32,061 nt of DNA from CAZKEW01 sp964558915 (GTDB lineage Bacteria > Acidobacteriota > Aminicenantia > Aminicenantales > UBA8522): positions 1 through 32,061 of the forward strand of contig CAZLFV010000022.1 of assembly GCA_964558915.1 (NCBI GenBank). The letters run 5' to 3'. Positions 7,985-15,505 of this stretch are shown piece after piece; position 1 is the first letter of the stretch; each line of letters begins with the position of its first letter. The position numbers were made by a program, and so were the translations under genes. A model generated the notes under the pieces. It was not told the origin of the DNA. It did no database searches and saw nothing but the letters and a program-made list of their open reading frames with translations.

Positions 7985-8272
7985 ATGCACAAGAAGCTAT
8001 TCCCCAAGATCATCGCCCTTGTCGCCCTCTTAGGTTTTATTGTCCTCTCCGCCCCCGGTCTATCAAGCGCGGAAAAGAAAGCTACGAAATTTGATTTTGG
8101 ACTCCTAATTAAGAAGCCCGTCGCTTGGATCTCCGCCGCCTGGAGCATGTTCACACCGATATTCGACAAAGACGCAAACCCGACCTCCAAAACAACAACG
8201 CCGAGCCCGTCGAAGCTCAAGATTAGGCCGCTTGGTGATTCACTATCTGTAAGGCCTAGCGGCGGGGATTAG
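7985..8272 (+). CDS. Small secreted protein of unknown function
   Basis: The 95-aa product has a clear signal peptide: basic start (M-H-K-K), hydrophobic core about residues 8-24, and a likely signal peptidase I site after L-S-S-A (about residue 29). The mature ~66 residues contain a short aromatic stretch (K-P-V-A-W-I-S-A-A-W-S-M-F) followed by a Thr/Ser/Pro-rich tail ending in G-G-D. I recognise no family. The gene is supported by a strong AAAGGAGG and the signal peptide. It precedes the TPR-CHAT gene in the same direction with a 266-nt gap, so it could be a partner or substrate, though nothing shows this directly. Confidence 0.65.
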   Translation: MHKKLFPKIIALVALLGFIVLSAPGLSSAEKKATKFDFGLLIKKPVAWISAAWSMFTPIFDKDANPTSKTTTPSPSKLKIRPLGDSLSVRPSGGD

Positions 8273-8538
8273 TCCGGAAAACGTTTGGACGTTTATAGTA
8301 TTCTATTCCTTAGATAATATATTTCAACAATTTCTATTTAATGTTGAGTTAGTAGTTTTGCGATAGTTCTCTCTATACCAAAGCATCTCTATTCCTTTCA
8401 GTTTAGAAACGGCAAATTTATAGCCCTAGCTCACCCTTAGGGGTGAACCTAAACAGGCAAAATCACCCCTTTACTCATCTCCAGAGGCGATTGACCAGAA
8501 TCATGGTCTGGCACAAAATCCGGTCGAAAAGGACATTC
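8273..8538. other. Leader/intergenic region before the first CHAT gene with a stable hairpin
   Basis: The stretch is A+T-rich and contains a 6-bp perfect hairpin with a 4-nt loop (TCACCC 8431-8436, GGGTGA 8441-8446). A competing pairing, CCCTA with TAGGG, overlaps it. No convincing promoter was found. In-frame GTG 8443 and ATG 8503 occur here, but the signal peptide and ribosome-binding site favour the ATG at 8539, so this is treated as leader. Confidence 0.4.
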
Positions 8539-11500
8539 ATGCTTAATTTCTTTGATTACCTGCGAAATATCGCTTTTTTCGTGCTGCTTCCATCTCTAAC
8601 CATCAACCTCCATTCCCAAGCAAATAGCCAAATGACCGCTGAAAGACTACCGCCCGCCACAAAATTCGCTATACTCCTAAAAACAGGCGAAGAACTCAGA
8701 ATAAACGGAGATTATGATCGAGCTATAAAACAATATGAAAAAGCCCTCTCTCTCGCCCAGAAAACTGGCGATATGGAAGCTCAACTGGATTCTTTGTTTG
8801 GTCTCGGACTCCTGTATTGGAATATTGCCGATCTCAAAGAATCCTCTGAAGCATATACCCAAGCCTGCAACATCGCTCAGAAGTTGCAGCTAAAAGAAAA
8901 AGAGAATTCCTGCCTTGATGCGCTTAAGATACATAGTTATTACCAAAAAGCAAAAGAATTCCGCTCCATCGGGGATTATCAAAAGTCGATTGCAACCTTC
9001 AAGAGTGCCATTGATCTCGCTAAAAAAATCGGCAGCAAAGAACACGAGCTAAAATGTCTTCGCCAGCTGAGCCTTAATTACTGGGATCTAAACAATTTCG
9101 AGGAATTCTTTTCCTTAAATAACAAGGCTCTCCAGTTTGCGCGCGATATTAATCACAAGAAAGACGAAGGGAAATGTCTAAACAATATCGGCCTTTATTA
9201 TTGGAAAATTGACAATTACAATGAAGCACTCAAGTCCTACGAAAAATCTCTGGAAATTGCACAAAATAGTGAAAATGAGCAGGAGCAAGCCAACTGCTTG
9301 AACAATATAGGTGCAATATTTATAGACATTGGAAACTATGATCGAGCCCTAGAATATTTCGAAAAAGCTCTAAAATTTGATAGAAAAGTCAAGGATAGCA
9401 CTAATATTTCCAAGGATCTAAACAATATCGGAAGCATATTTAGAAGAAAAGGAATGGTATCTGAAGAAAGAAAGGACTTTATTTCGGCCCTAAATTATTA
9501 CAATCAATCATTAAAAATAGCACGCGAAAATAAAGACAGATATACGGAAATTAGAACCCTTAATAATATCGGCACGATAAACTCGCATCTAAAAGAAAAC
9601 CAAAAAGCTCTGATTAGTCTTCAATCCGCTCTTATAAAAGCTAAGGACACCAGGGACACAGAAGGAATGAGCATAATTCTTAACAATATGGGAATCATTT
9701 ATTCTCAACTTGGCAATTTTGAAGAATCAACCGCATATTTCCAAAAAGCGATTGATTTAGCCCTGGAAATAAAAGGGGGGAAATTTCTCTGGGAACCCTA
9801 TTTGGAAATAGCCAATTCATATAGAAAGCTAGACGATTTCGACGCCGCTTTAGACAATTTTAAAAAGTCCGTTTCGGTCATCGAAAAAATCCGCTCAACC
9901 ATAAATTTAGAAGAGCTAAGAGCGACATTTTTTGGCACGGATAGAAGGATAGAAGCCTATCAAGGCATAATTGACCTACTCATCGAACTTAATCAAAAAG
10001 ACCCGAAAAAGAGTTTCGGAAGGCAAGCTTTTGATTATCTTGAAAGAGCCAAGGCCAGGGCTTTTCTTGATAGTATTGAGGTCTCCAAAATCGACATTGC
10101 AAAAGGAATCAGCCAGCAGCTTTTGAATCAGGAAACCCAGCTTATGAATGAAATATCAAGTCTTTACTCAAAGTTGTTGGTTCCCCAACTTTCTCTTGAA
10201 CAAAAAAACAATATCAATAAAGAGTTGGAAAATTATGAGGGGCAGTTAGAATCGTTAAAAAGAGAAATCCGGAATACGAGCCCTGCCTATGCCAACCTGA
10301 GATATCCAAAGACCATTACTCTCAGTGAGGCCCAGACTGAGCTTATCGATGGGGAAACAGCTTTTTTTGCTTACATGGTCGCAAAGGAAAATTCTTACGC
10401 ATTCGTTATCACAAAAAAAGGCCTGAAAATTTTCCCGATCCCGACGAGCAAGGAGCTGAGAGCGCTTGTTCAAGAATATCTAACAGCAATAACAGATGTT
10501 CAGAACCAACATTTTCATCTCGGCTACAGACTTTATAATGACCTTGTTCGACCAGGGCTGAACGGCACTAAAATAAAAAATCTTATCTTTGTTCCTGATG
10601 ATGTCCTTTATTTCCTCCCTTTTGAGGCACTCCTTACTACACAAGATAGCCGGGAATGGCTGATCAAACACTATAATATTGGCTACGTCCCTTCTCTCTC
10701 TTCACTACGGGAAATAATTGACCGAAAAAAGGCAGCCTCACAAAAAGCAAAAAAAGATATTCTGGCCGTTGGAGATCCGATTTTTGGAGCCAATGAAATT
10801 GAGATGCCCACCGCCAGCAGCAATAGCGCCTTGCAAGACAATTCCTCCGACTCTGATTATAAATTCACAAGGCTCAAATACAGCGGAGTGGAGATAGAAA
10901 AAATAGCCTCCCTCTTCAAGTCGAATAAGGCTGATACCCTTAAGCGGGGTCAAGCCTCAGAGAGGAATGTTAAAGGGAAAGATCTTTCTGATTATAGAAT
11001 TATCCACTTCGCCACGCATGCAATTATAGACGACAAAAAGCCCGGCCGCTCGGCTATCGTCCTCTCTTTAGGGCAGAACTACAGGGACGACGGTTTTCTC
11101 CAAATGAGAGAAGTATTCAACCTCAGGCTGAATGCCGACCTTGTCACTCTTTCGGCATGCCAAACAGGTTTGGGGCAACTTATAAAAGGAGAGGGGATTG
11201 AAGGCTTGAACAGAGCCTTTTTTTACGCTGGCGCTTCCTCAGTTATGCTAAGCCTATGGGCGATTAATGATCAATCAAGCTACCAACTTTTAGAGAGATT
11301 CTATTTTCATCTTCGCTCATCAGAGCCCATTATGAATGCGTTGCGCAGAGCCAAATTGGAGATGATAGAATCCCGGGTACTAGCTCATCCCTATTATTGG
11401 GGCGGGTTTATCATCACAGGAGAGACAAACAGGATTGTTTTCGCCCACAGGATGAATAAGTGGATCCTTGTCACCGCTTCTCTTTGTGCAGGACTTGCTC

Positions 11501-11574
11501 TCTTGATCTTGATTATAAATCGCGATAAACCGTCTTTCTTTTCCTCAAAAAACGGACCCGCTTCCTGTCCTTAG
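8539..11574 (+). CDS. Exported TPR-CHAT protease with C-terminal membrane anchor
   Basis: The 1011-aa product starts with a signal peptide (about 1-27) from an ATG with AAAGGA six bases upstream. About ten tetratricopeptide repeats follow (roughly 38-430), many with the L-N-N-I-G signature of kinesin-light-chain-type TPRs. After a helical linker comes a CHAT caspase-like peptidase domain (about 600-960). The dyad is His827 in H-F-A-T-H-A and Cys874 in L-S-A-C-Q-T-G, followed by G-E-G-I-x-G-L and A-G-A-S-S-V-M-L-S-L-W. A transmembrane helix (about 975-993) and a short basic tail end the protein, so the CHAT domain should sit outside the inner membrane. CHAT domains cleave partner proteins; here the substrate is unknown. 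It is a paralog of the gene at 15506-18438. Confidence 0.9.
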   Translation: MLNFFDYLRNIAFFVLLPSLTINLHSQANSQMTAERLPPATKFAILLKTGEELRINGDYDRAIKQYEKALSLAQKTGDMEAQLDSLFGLGLLYWNIADLKESSEAYTQACNIAQKLQLKEKENSCLDALKIHSYYQKAKEFRSIGDYQKSIATFKSAIDLAKKIGSKEHELKCLRQLSLNYWDLNNFEEFFSLNNKALQFARDINHKKDEGKCLNNIGLYYWKIDNYNEALKSYEKSLEIAQNSENEQEQANCLNNIGAIFIDIGNYDRALEYFEKALKFDRKVKDSTNISKDLNNIGSIFRRKGMVSEERKDFISALNYYNQSLKIARENKDRYTEIRTLNNIGTINSHLKENQKALISLQSALIKAKDTRDTEGMSIILNNMGIIYSQLGNFEESTAYFQKAIDLALEIKGGKFLWEPYLEIANSYRKLDDFDAALDNFKKSVSVIEKIRSTINLEELRATFFGTDRRIEAYQGIIDLLIELNQKDPKKSFGRQAFDYLERAKARAFLDSIEVSKIDIAKGISQQLLNQETQLMNEISSLYSKLLVPQLSLEQKNNINKELENYEGQLESLKREIRNTSPAYANLRYPKTITLSEAQTELIDGETAFFAYMVAKENSYAFVITKKGLKIFPIPTSKELRALVQEYLTAITDVQNQHFHLGYRLYNDLVRPGLNGTKIKNLIFVPDDVLYFLPFEALLTTQDSREWLIKHYNIGYVPSLSSLREIIDRKKAASQKAKKDILAVGDPIFGANEIEMPTASSNSALQDNSSDSDYKFTRLKYSGVEIEKIASLFKSNKADTLKRGQASERNVKGKDLSDYRIIHFATHAIIDDKKPGRSAIVLSLGQNYRDDGFLQMREVFNLRLNADLVTLSACQTGLGQLIKGEGIEGLNRAFFYAGASSVMLSLWAINDQSSYQLLERFYFHLRSSEPIMNALRRAKLEMIESRVLAHPYYWGGFIITGETNRIVFAHRMNKWILVTASLCAGLALLILIINRDKPSFFSSKNGPASCP

Positions 11575-12956
11575 CGCGTCAACCACGATTGATTCCTCAG
11601 CGTGAGAGCAGAATAGGGCACAATCCACCAAAGAAAAAACGCCGCCGCCAAAGCATAAGGAATCCCATAAATAAAAGCCCAGCTTCTATTGGTGCGCAAA
11701 TAGTAGAGCGAAAGGAAAAAGGAAGCGACGATCAAGAAGGCAAGGTGTCCCAGGATAAAAACAGGACGGACAAAAAAGGAATAAGAAATCAGCCCGACGG
11801 AAAAAATGTGAAAAGGATGAAGAAACCCCAGGAAGAAGAAATCAAGAATGGGCAGAAGGCGCTGCCTAGTCCTGTAGTTTGAGAACATAAAGCGAGCAAA
11901 AAGAACGGATTCGCGAATGTAGCTCCGCGTCCAGCGGATATACATTCGGTTCATCTGGCGCACTTTGGATGGAACTTTTGTATAAACGATGGCATTCGAT
12001 TGATATTTCGTCGTGAATCCCGATCTCAGGAGCAAGGTCGTCAACGCGCGATCCTCCCCATGGAGGCAGGGCGCGTTCATAAACTTTTGATTCAGCCATT
12101 CCTTGATTAAAGGCTTGAGAACATCTTTTCTGCACGCCGTCAGGGCTCCCGGACAAACGAAAACAGTCCCATAAACGCTTTGATAAGCGCGGCCAAAATC
12201 GAAGGAAACCGAATACCGGATGGAAAGCATCGTGGTCAAAAAATTCTCGTGTTCATTCAAAACAGCAATTCTCCCCCCCACTGCGGCAACTCCTGTGTCT
12301 TTAATTAAAGGAATGACAAGATTCCTTATAGCGCTGCGCCCGATTTTGCCGTCCGCATCCACCATGACAATCACGTTACCTCTCGAAATTTTCAGGCCTG
12401 AATAAAGGGCTTTCCTCTTCCCCAGATTCTTTTTGAAATTAATGACCCTGAGTCTCTCTCCATATTTCCATCTCGCCATCATCATATGGTTGAGAGTCAA
12501 ATCCATCGAGCCGTCGTTGATAGCGATGAGTTCGATTTTGTCCCTCGGATAATTCGAAGCAAAAACAGAGTCGATCGCCTTGCTGACCAAGTCCTCCTCA
12601 TTCAGGGCCGGCATGATTACGGACACGGTCGGCCAATCTATCCCTGCTTCCGAATCAAGCGCTATCGGCCTATACCGGAGCCATAGCAGCGTCCGAAAAA
12701 TGATCCCAGCTGCAATAATAATTAAGGATATGATCAAAGGATAAGTGGCCATCTTCAAGAGGCGATTGCTCTGCAGGAATTCGGCCCAGAGAGGCACCAT
12801 CCTTAATTTTACGGTTATCATAACGATAAAGGTGCAGCTTGTGATAATTAAAAAAATGGCAATGGGGTCGATCTTTTCTTTGAGGAAGGGACGGCTAAGA
12901 ACAAAGTCTTCCGGCCGGCTCTCAAAATCAATTTCCTCGAAAGCCTCTTCCCGCAT
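11571..12956 (-). CDS. HasA/NodC-like processive polysaccharide synthase (GT family 2)
   Basis: The 461-aa membrane protein has two N-terminal helices (about 32-50 and 72-90), a GT-A catalytic domain (about 108-345) and several C-terminal helices (about 368-455). Catalytic landmarks are I-N-D-G-S (D148), D200-A-D202, G-E-D-R (E301, D302) and R-W-T-R-S-Y-I-R-E-S. The block around 'SVYGTVFVCPGALTACRKDV' and 'RWTRSYIRES' resembles class I hyaluronan synthase and NodC closely. The QxxRW motif of processive synthases reads M-Y-I-R-W (338-342), with the Gln missing. The polymer is unknown; hyaluronan, chitin-like or N-acetylglucosamine chains are possible. Its stop overlaps the convergent CHAT stop by 4 nt. 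Confidence 0.85.
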   Translation of the reverse strand: MREEAFEEIDFESRPEDFVLSRPFLKEKIDPIAIFLIITSCTFIVMITVKLRMVPLWAEFLQSNRLLKMATYPLIISLIIIAAGIIFRTLLWLRYRPIALDSEAGIDWPTVSVIMPALNEEDLVSKAIDSVFASNYPRDKIELIAINDGSMDLTLNHMMMARWKYGERLRVINFKKNLGKRKALYSGLKISRGNVIVMVDADGKIGRSAIRNLVIPLIKDTGVAAVGGRIAVLNEHENFLTTMLSIRYSVSFDFGRAYQSVYGTVFVCPGALTACRKDVLKPLIKEWLNQKFMNAPCLHGEDRALTTLLLRSGFTTKYQSNAIVYTKVPSKVRQMNRMYIRWTRSYIRESVLFARFMFSNYRTRQRLLPILDFFFLGFLHPFHIFSVGLISYSFFVRPVFILGHLAFLIVASFFLSLYYLRTNRSWAFIYGIPYALAAAFFLWWIVPYSALTLRNQSWLTR

Positions 12957-13040
12957 GACGCTCTTCTCTTTCTCTTCGGATAGAGTTTTAACGCCTCAAA
13001 TTTATCAAAGATAGGATAAAAATATTTGCTTGAGATTCAA

Positions 13041-13069
13041 ATGCTAATGAATTGAATGCTTAAAGTCAA
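13041..13069 (-). promoter_or_regulatory. Candidate promoter of the polysaccharide synthase
   Basis: On the minus strand TTGACT (13064-13069), 17 nt, then TAGCAT (13041-13046). The -10 matches four of six positions. It lies ~85 nt before the start codon, in the 160-nt gap after the activator gene. Confidence 0.4.
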
Positions 13070-13116
13070 GCCGTTGCCACTAGACCTCGGCCTTCGCTTT
13101 CCAAGTCTTTAATTAC

Positions 13117-14040
13117 CTACTTTAAAACCGATTTGGTTTGCTGCCTTACGCAGTCTGCTATCTTATGTTTTTCCAATAGCCGATAGAGTTGACGTCTGCT
13201 TTTGCCGATCTCCAAGGCAGTTTTTGTTTTGTTCCAGCGACAATTTTCCAAAGCCGTAATCAGCTGCTCTGAAGTCAAGGGGATGTTCCGGTTGCTCCGC
13301 AAAGGTTCGGAGTCTAATCTTATGTCAAGCGCAGTTATTCGGGGCTTCCTCGAGAAGATATAAGCCCTGTCCAGGATATTTTCAAGTTCTCGTATGTTGC
13401 CCGGAAAATCGTAAGACATCAGCTTTTTTAGAGCTAGGGGTGAGATTTCCTTATTAGCTCTTTGTCTGCTATTTTCCCTCTCAAGGAATTGGCATACTAA
13501 AGAGGGGATTTGCTCTTTCCTCTCCCTGAGAGGGGGGAGAAAGAACTTTACAACGCTAATTCGAAAATAGAGATCTTTCCGGAATTTCCCCCTTCGGACC
13601 TCCTCATGCAATTCTTTGTTTGTCGCAAAAATAAACCTCGCCAATATCTTCCGTTGAACTATTTCTCCGACTCTTCTAATCACCCTCTCCTCAAGAACCC
13701 TTAAGATTTTTGCTTGAAGATACGAAGATAGCTCCCCGATTTCATCCAGAAAAATTGTCCCGTCCTTCGCGATTTCGAATAGACCCTGCTTTTCCTTGAT
13801 TGCCCCCGTAAACGAGCCCCGAGCATACCCGAACAGCTCCGCCTCAAACAGATCTTCGGGAATACTGGCACAATTTATGGCTACGAAGGGTTTGTCTTTA
13901 TTTTCACTCATCTCGTGAATTCTTTTTGCCGTAAAATCCTTTCCCGTTCCGGTCTCTCCCAGAATGAGAACATTCTTGCCGCGGTTGGCAACTCTGTTTA
14001 TAATCTCTATCTGGTGTTCCAATAAATTCACTTGTCTCAT
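13117..14040 (-). CDS. Minimal sigma-54 activator (AAA+ plus Fis-type HTH, no sensor domain)
   Basis: The 307-aa protein begins directly at the AAA+ domain: Walker A G-E-T-G-T-G-K (28-34), the sigma-54 contact loop as G-S-F-T-G-A (GAFTGA in most), Walker B G-T-I-F-L-D-E, and the arginine-finger region F-R-K-D-L-Y-F-R. A Fis-type helix-turn-helix closes it (about 258-296). There is no receiver, GAF or PAS domain. The reading frame just upstream still encodes V-S-P-K-N before the first Met, reminiscent of the S-P-x-M-x-x-V lead-in of the family, then meets a stop codon about 13 codons before that Met. Either the sensor domain was lost, or it is a PspF-like constitutive activator. It is divergent from the ECF sigma gene. 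Confidence 0.9.
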   Translation of the reverse strand: MRQVNLLEHQIEIINRVANRGKNVLILGETGTGKDFTAKRIHEMSENKDKPFVAINCASIPEDLFEAELFGYARGSFTGAIKEKQGLFEIAKDGTIFLDEIGELSSYLQAKILRVLEERVIRRVGEIVQRKILARFIFATNKELHEEVRRGKFRKDLYFRISVVKFFLPPLRERKEQIPSLVCQFLERENSRQRANKEISPLALKKLMSYDFPGNIRELENILDRAYIFSRKPRITALDIRLDSEPLRSNRNIPLTSEQLITALENCRWNKTKTALEIGKSRRQLYRLLEKHKIADCVRQQTKSVLK

Positions 14041-14220
14041 ATTTTTTGGAGATACCGGCGCAGATTGACTTGTTGATTACCAAAAAATAATAAATACGAA
14101 GTTTATTTGGGCTTTATAAATAAAAACGAAATTGGATCAAAATTTTCTCAAATAAAATGAGAAAAAGACAAACGATTTCTACTCTATATATATACTATAA
14201 ATCTTCTCAGGCCTTATAGA
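14041..14220. promoter_or_regulatory. Divergent control region between sigma-54 activator and ECF sigma gene
   Basis: The region is very A+T-rich. Plus strand: TTGACT (14065-14070), 17 nt, TAATAA (14088-14093) could drive the sigma factor. Minus strand: TTGATC (14135-14140), 16 nt, TATAAA (14113-14118) could drive the activator; the two candidates overlap face to face. A perfect 8-bp inverted repeat with a 7-nt spacer (TTTTCTCA 14143-14150, TGAGAAAA 14158-14165) lies just beyond the minus -35 and looks like an operator. All of this is pattern-based. Confidence 0.4.
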
Positions 14221-14781
14221 ATGGTTAACGCCAAGACGAGATGGGACAAGAACAAAGAGGATGAATTTAATGCGCTTCTCGACAAGTTTACTGTCCTCAT
14301 AAAAGCCCAAATCAACAAATTCAATCCCCAAAAATTCGGACTTGATCCGGAAGATGTATCTCAAGAAATTAAATTTAAGATATGGAAAATTTTTCACAGT
14401 GAGAAGGAAATAAAGAATTATCCGTCTTATATAAGGAAAATCGTCAATTCTTCTGTTATAGACCTGCTCAGAAAATGGAAGCGCGAGGAAGGCATCTTCG
14501 CTAGCGAGAAGCAACGAAAAGTGTCTGAAATAAAAGATGATTACCTAACCGAGATCTCAAGCAGAGACACCTTAAGAGAGGACATCGCGCAAGCTGTCAA
14601 CTCGCTCATAAACTCCCGGCGTAAGGTAGTCAAGCTCTTTCTTTTAGGCATGACAATAGATGAAATATCTGCTTATTTTGGCTGGACCAAGGACAAAACA
14701 AGAAATTTATTATACCGGGGACTTTCCGACCTCAAGAAAAACCTGAAAAAAAAGGATATTGACTATGAAAATAAATACTGA
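14221..14781 (+). CDS. ECF-type RNA polymerase sigma factor
   Basis: The 186-aa protein has sigma region 2 (about 15-95), with D-P-E-D-V-S-Q-E-I-K-F-K-I-W, S-Y-I-R-K-I-V-N-S-S and V-I-D-L-L-R-K-W. Region 4 (about 125-178) has F-L-L-G-M-T-I-D-E-I-S-A-Y-F-G-W-T and R-N-L-L-Y-R-G-L. It would redirect RNA polymerase to a stress or surface regulon. There is no region 3, as expected for the ECF class. The ribosome-binding site is poor. Its end overlaps the anti-sigma gene by 17 nt, so the pair is translated together. Confidence 0.9.
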   Translation: MVNAKTRWDKNKEDEFNALLDKFTVLIKAQINKFNPQKFGLDPEDVSQEIKFKIWKIFHSEKEIKNYPSYIRKIVNSSVIDLLRKWKREEGIFASEKQRKVSEIKDDYLTEISSRDTLREDIAQAVNSLINSRRKVVKLFLLGMTIDEISAYFGWTKDKTRNLLYRGLSDLKKNLKKKDIDYENKY

Positions 14782-15505
14782 TGATCTGATAGAAATTTAT
14801 CGTTCGTACATACAAGAACAAGTCCCTCAATCAAGAAAAAAATGTCCGTCCCTTGAGGCAATCATAAACTTATTTACAACTCCAGGCTCTACCCATAAAA
14901 AAGGGAAAATCGTCGATCACCTAACAAGCTGCCGGTATTGCGCGCAAGAGTTTGGTTTTTCTCTTGAAATTTTCCGGAAAGAAGGAATGTTCCTGGAAGA
15001 AATCGACCGGTTTGTTCCGCAAAGAGAACGATTGCAGGCTGATCAGAAAGGAAAAAAAATTGCCCATATTTTCCGCTGGCCAGCTGCTCTTAATTCTCGT
15101 CCTTATTGGAAATATGCTGTTATGTTCCTGTCAACAATAATGGCGGTCGCTACAGTGATTTTAGTAATTAATCAATTCATAATCACTCCAAAAAATATCG
15201 AACGAGGGCGGACTCCCGGGCAAATTCATCTCCTGGCACCAGCTCAGGGAAAGGCCCATAAAGCCCCTTTAATCTTCAAATGGAAACTTGCAGGAAAATT
15301 TGATTACTGCACAATGGAAATCTTTGATGAAGCACTATCCCCAGTCTGGAAGAGCCCCAGAATATATAAGGATTCCTATCAACTGCCTTCGGAAATTGAA
15401 GCAAAAATACAGGAGAATAGGATCTACTATTGGATGACTTCGATATCGCTTGTCGATGGCAAGGTTATCGAATCCAATCTTGAAAATTTTACACTCGTCA
15501 GATAG
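14765..15505 (+). CDS. Zinc-type transmembrane anti-sigma factor
   Basis: The 246-aa protein has the anti-sigma zinc motif H52-x3-C56-x2-C59 with an upstream C27, matching the C...HxxxCxxC of zf-HC2/ZAS domains. A single membrane helix (about 116-138) separates this cytoplasmic part from an extracytoplasmic beta-rich domain (about 150-246) that starts 'IHLLAPAQG' and includes 'PLIFKWKLAG'. This domain resembles Ig/FN3-like folds and may sense an envelope signal. ATG 14765 has AGGA upstream and is preferred over an in-frame TTG at 14759. It should hold the ECF factor inactive until cleaved or released. Its stop directly abuts the convergent CHAT stop. Confidence 0.85.
   Translation: MKINTDDLIEIYRSYIQEQVPQSRKKCPSLEAIINLFTTPGSTHKKGKIVDHLTSCRYCAQEFGFSLEIFRKEGMFLEEIDRFVPQRERLQADQKGKKIAHIFRWPAALNSRPYWKYAVMFLSTIMAVATVILVINQFIITPKNIERGRTPGQIHLLAPAQGKAHKAPLIFKWKLAGKFDYCTMEIFDEALSPVWKSPRIYKDSYQLPSEIEAKIQENRIYYWMTSISLVDGKVIESNLENFTLVR

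Noticed and set aside
8443..8538. GTG 8443 or ATG 8503 as start of the first CHAT gene
   Set aside because: They would add 32 or 12 residues before the signal peptide; the GTG lies in a hairpin and neither has a good ribosome-binding site, unlike ATG 8539.
13117..13300. Activator as a receiver-type NtrC response regulator
   Set aside because: There is no receiver domain in frame; only AAA+ and HTH are present.
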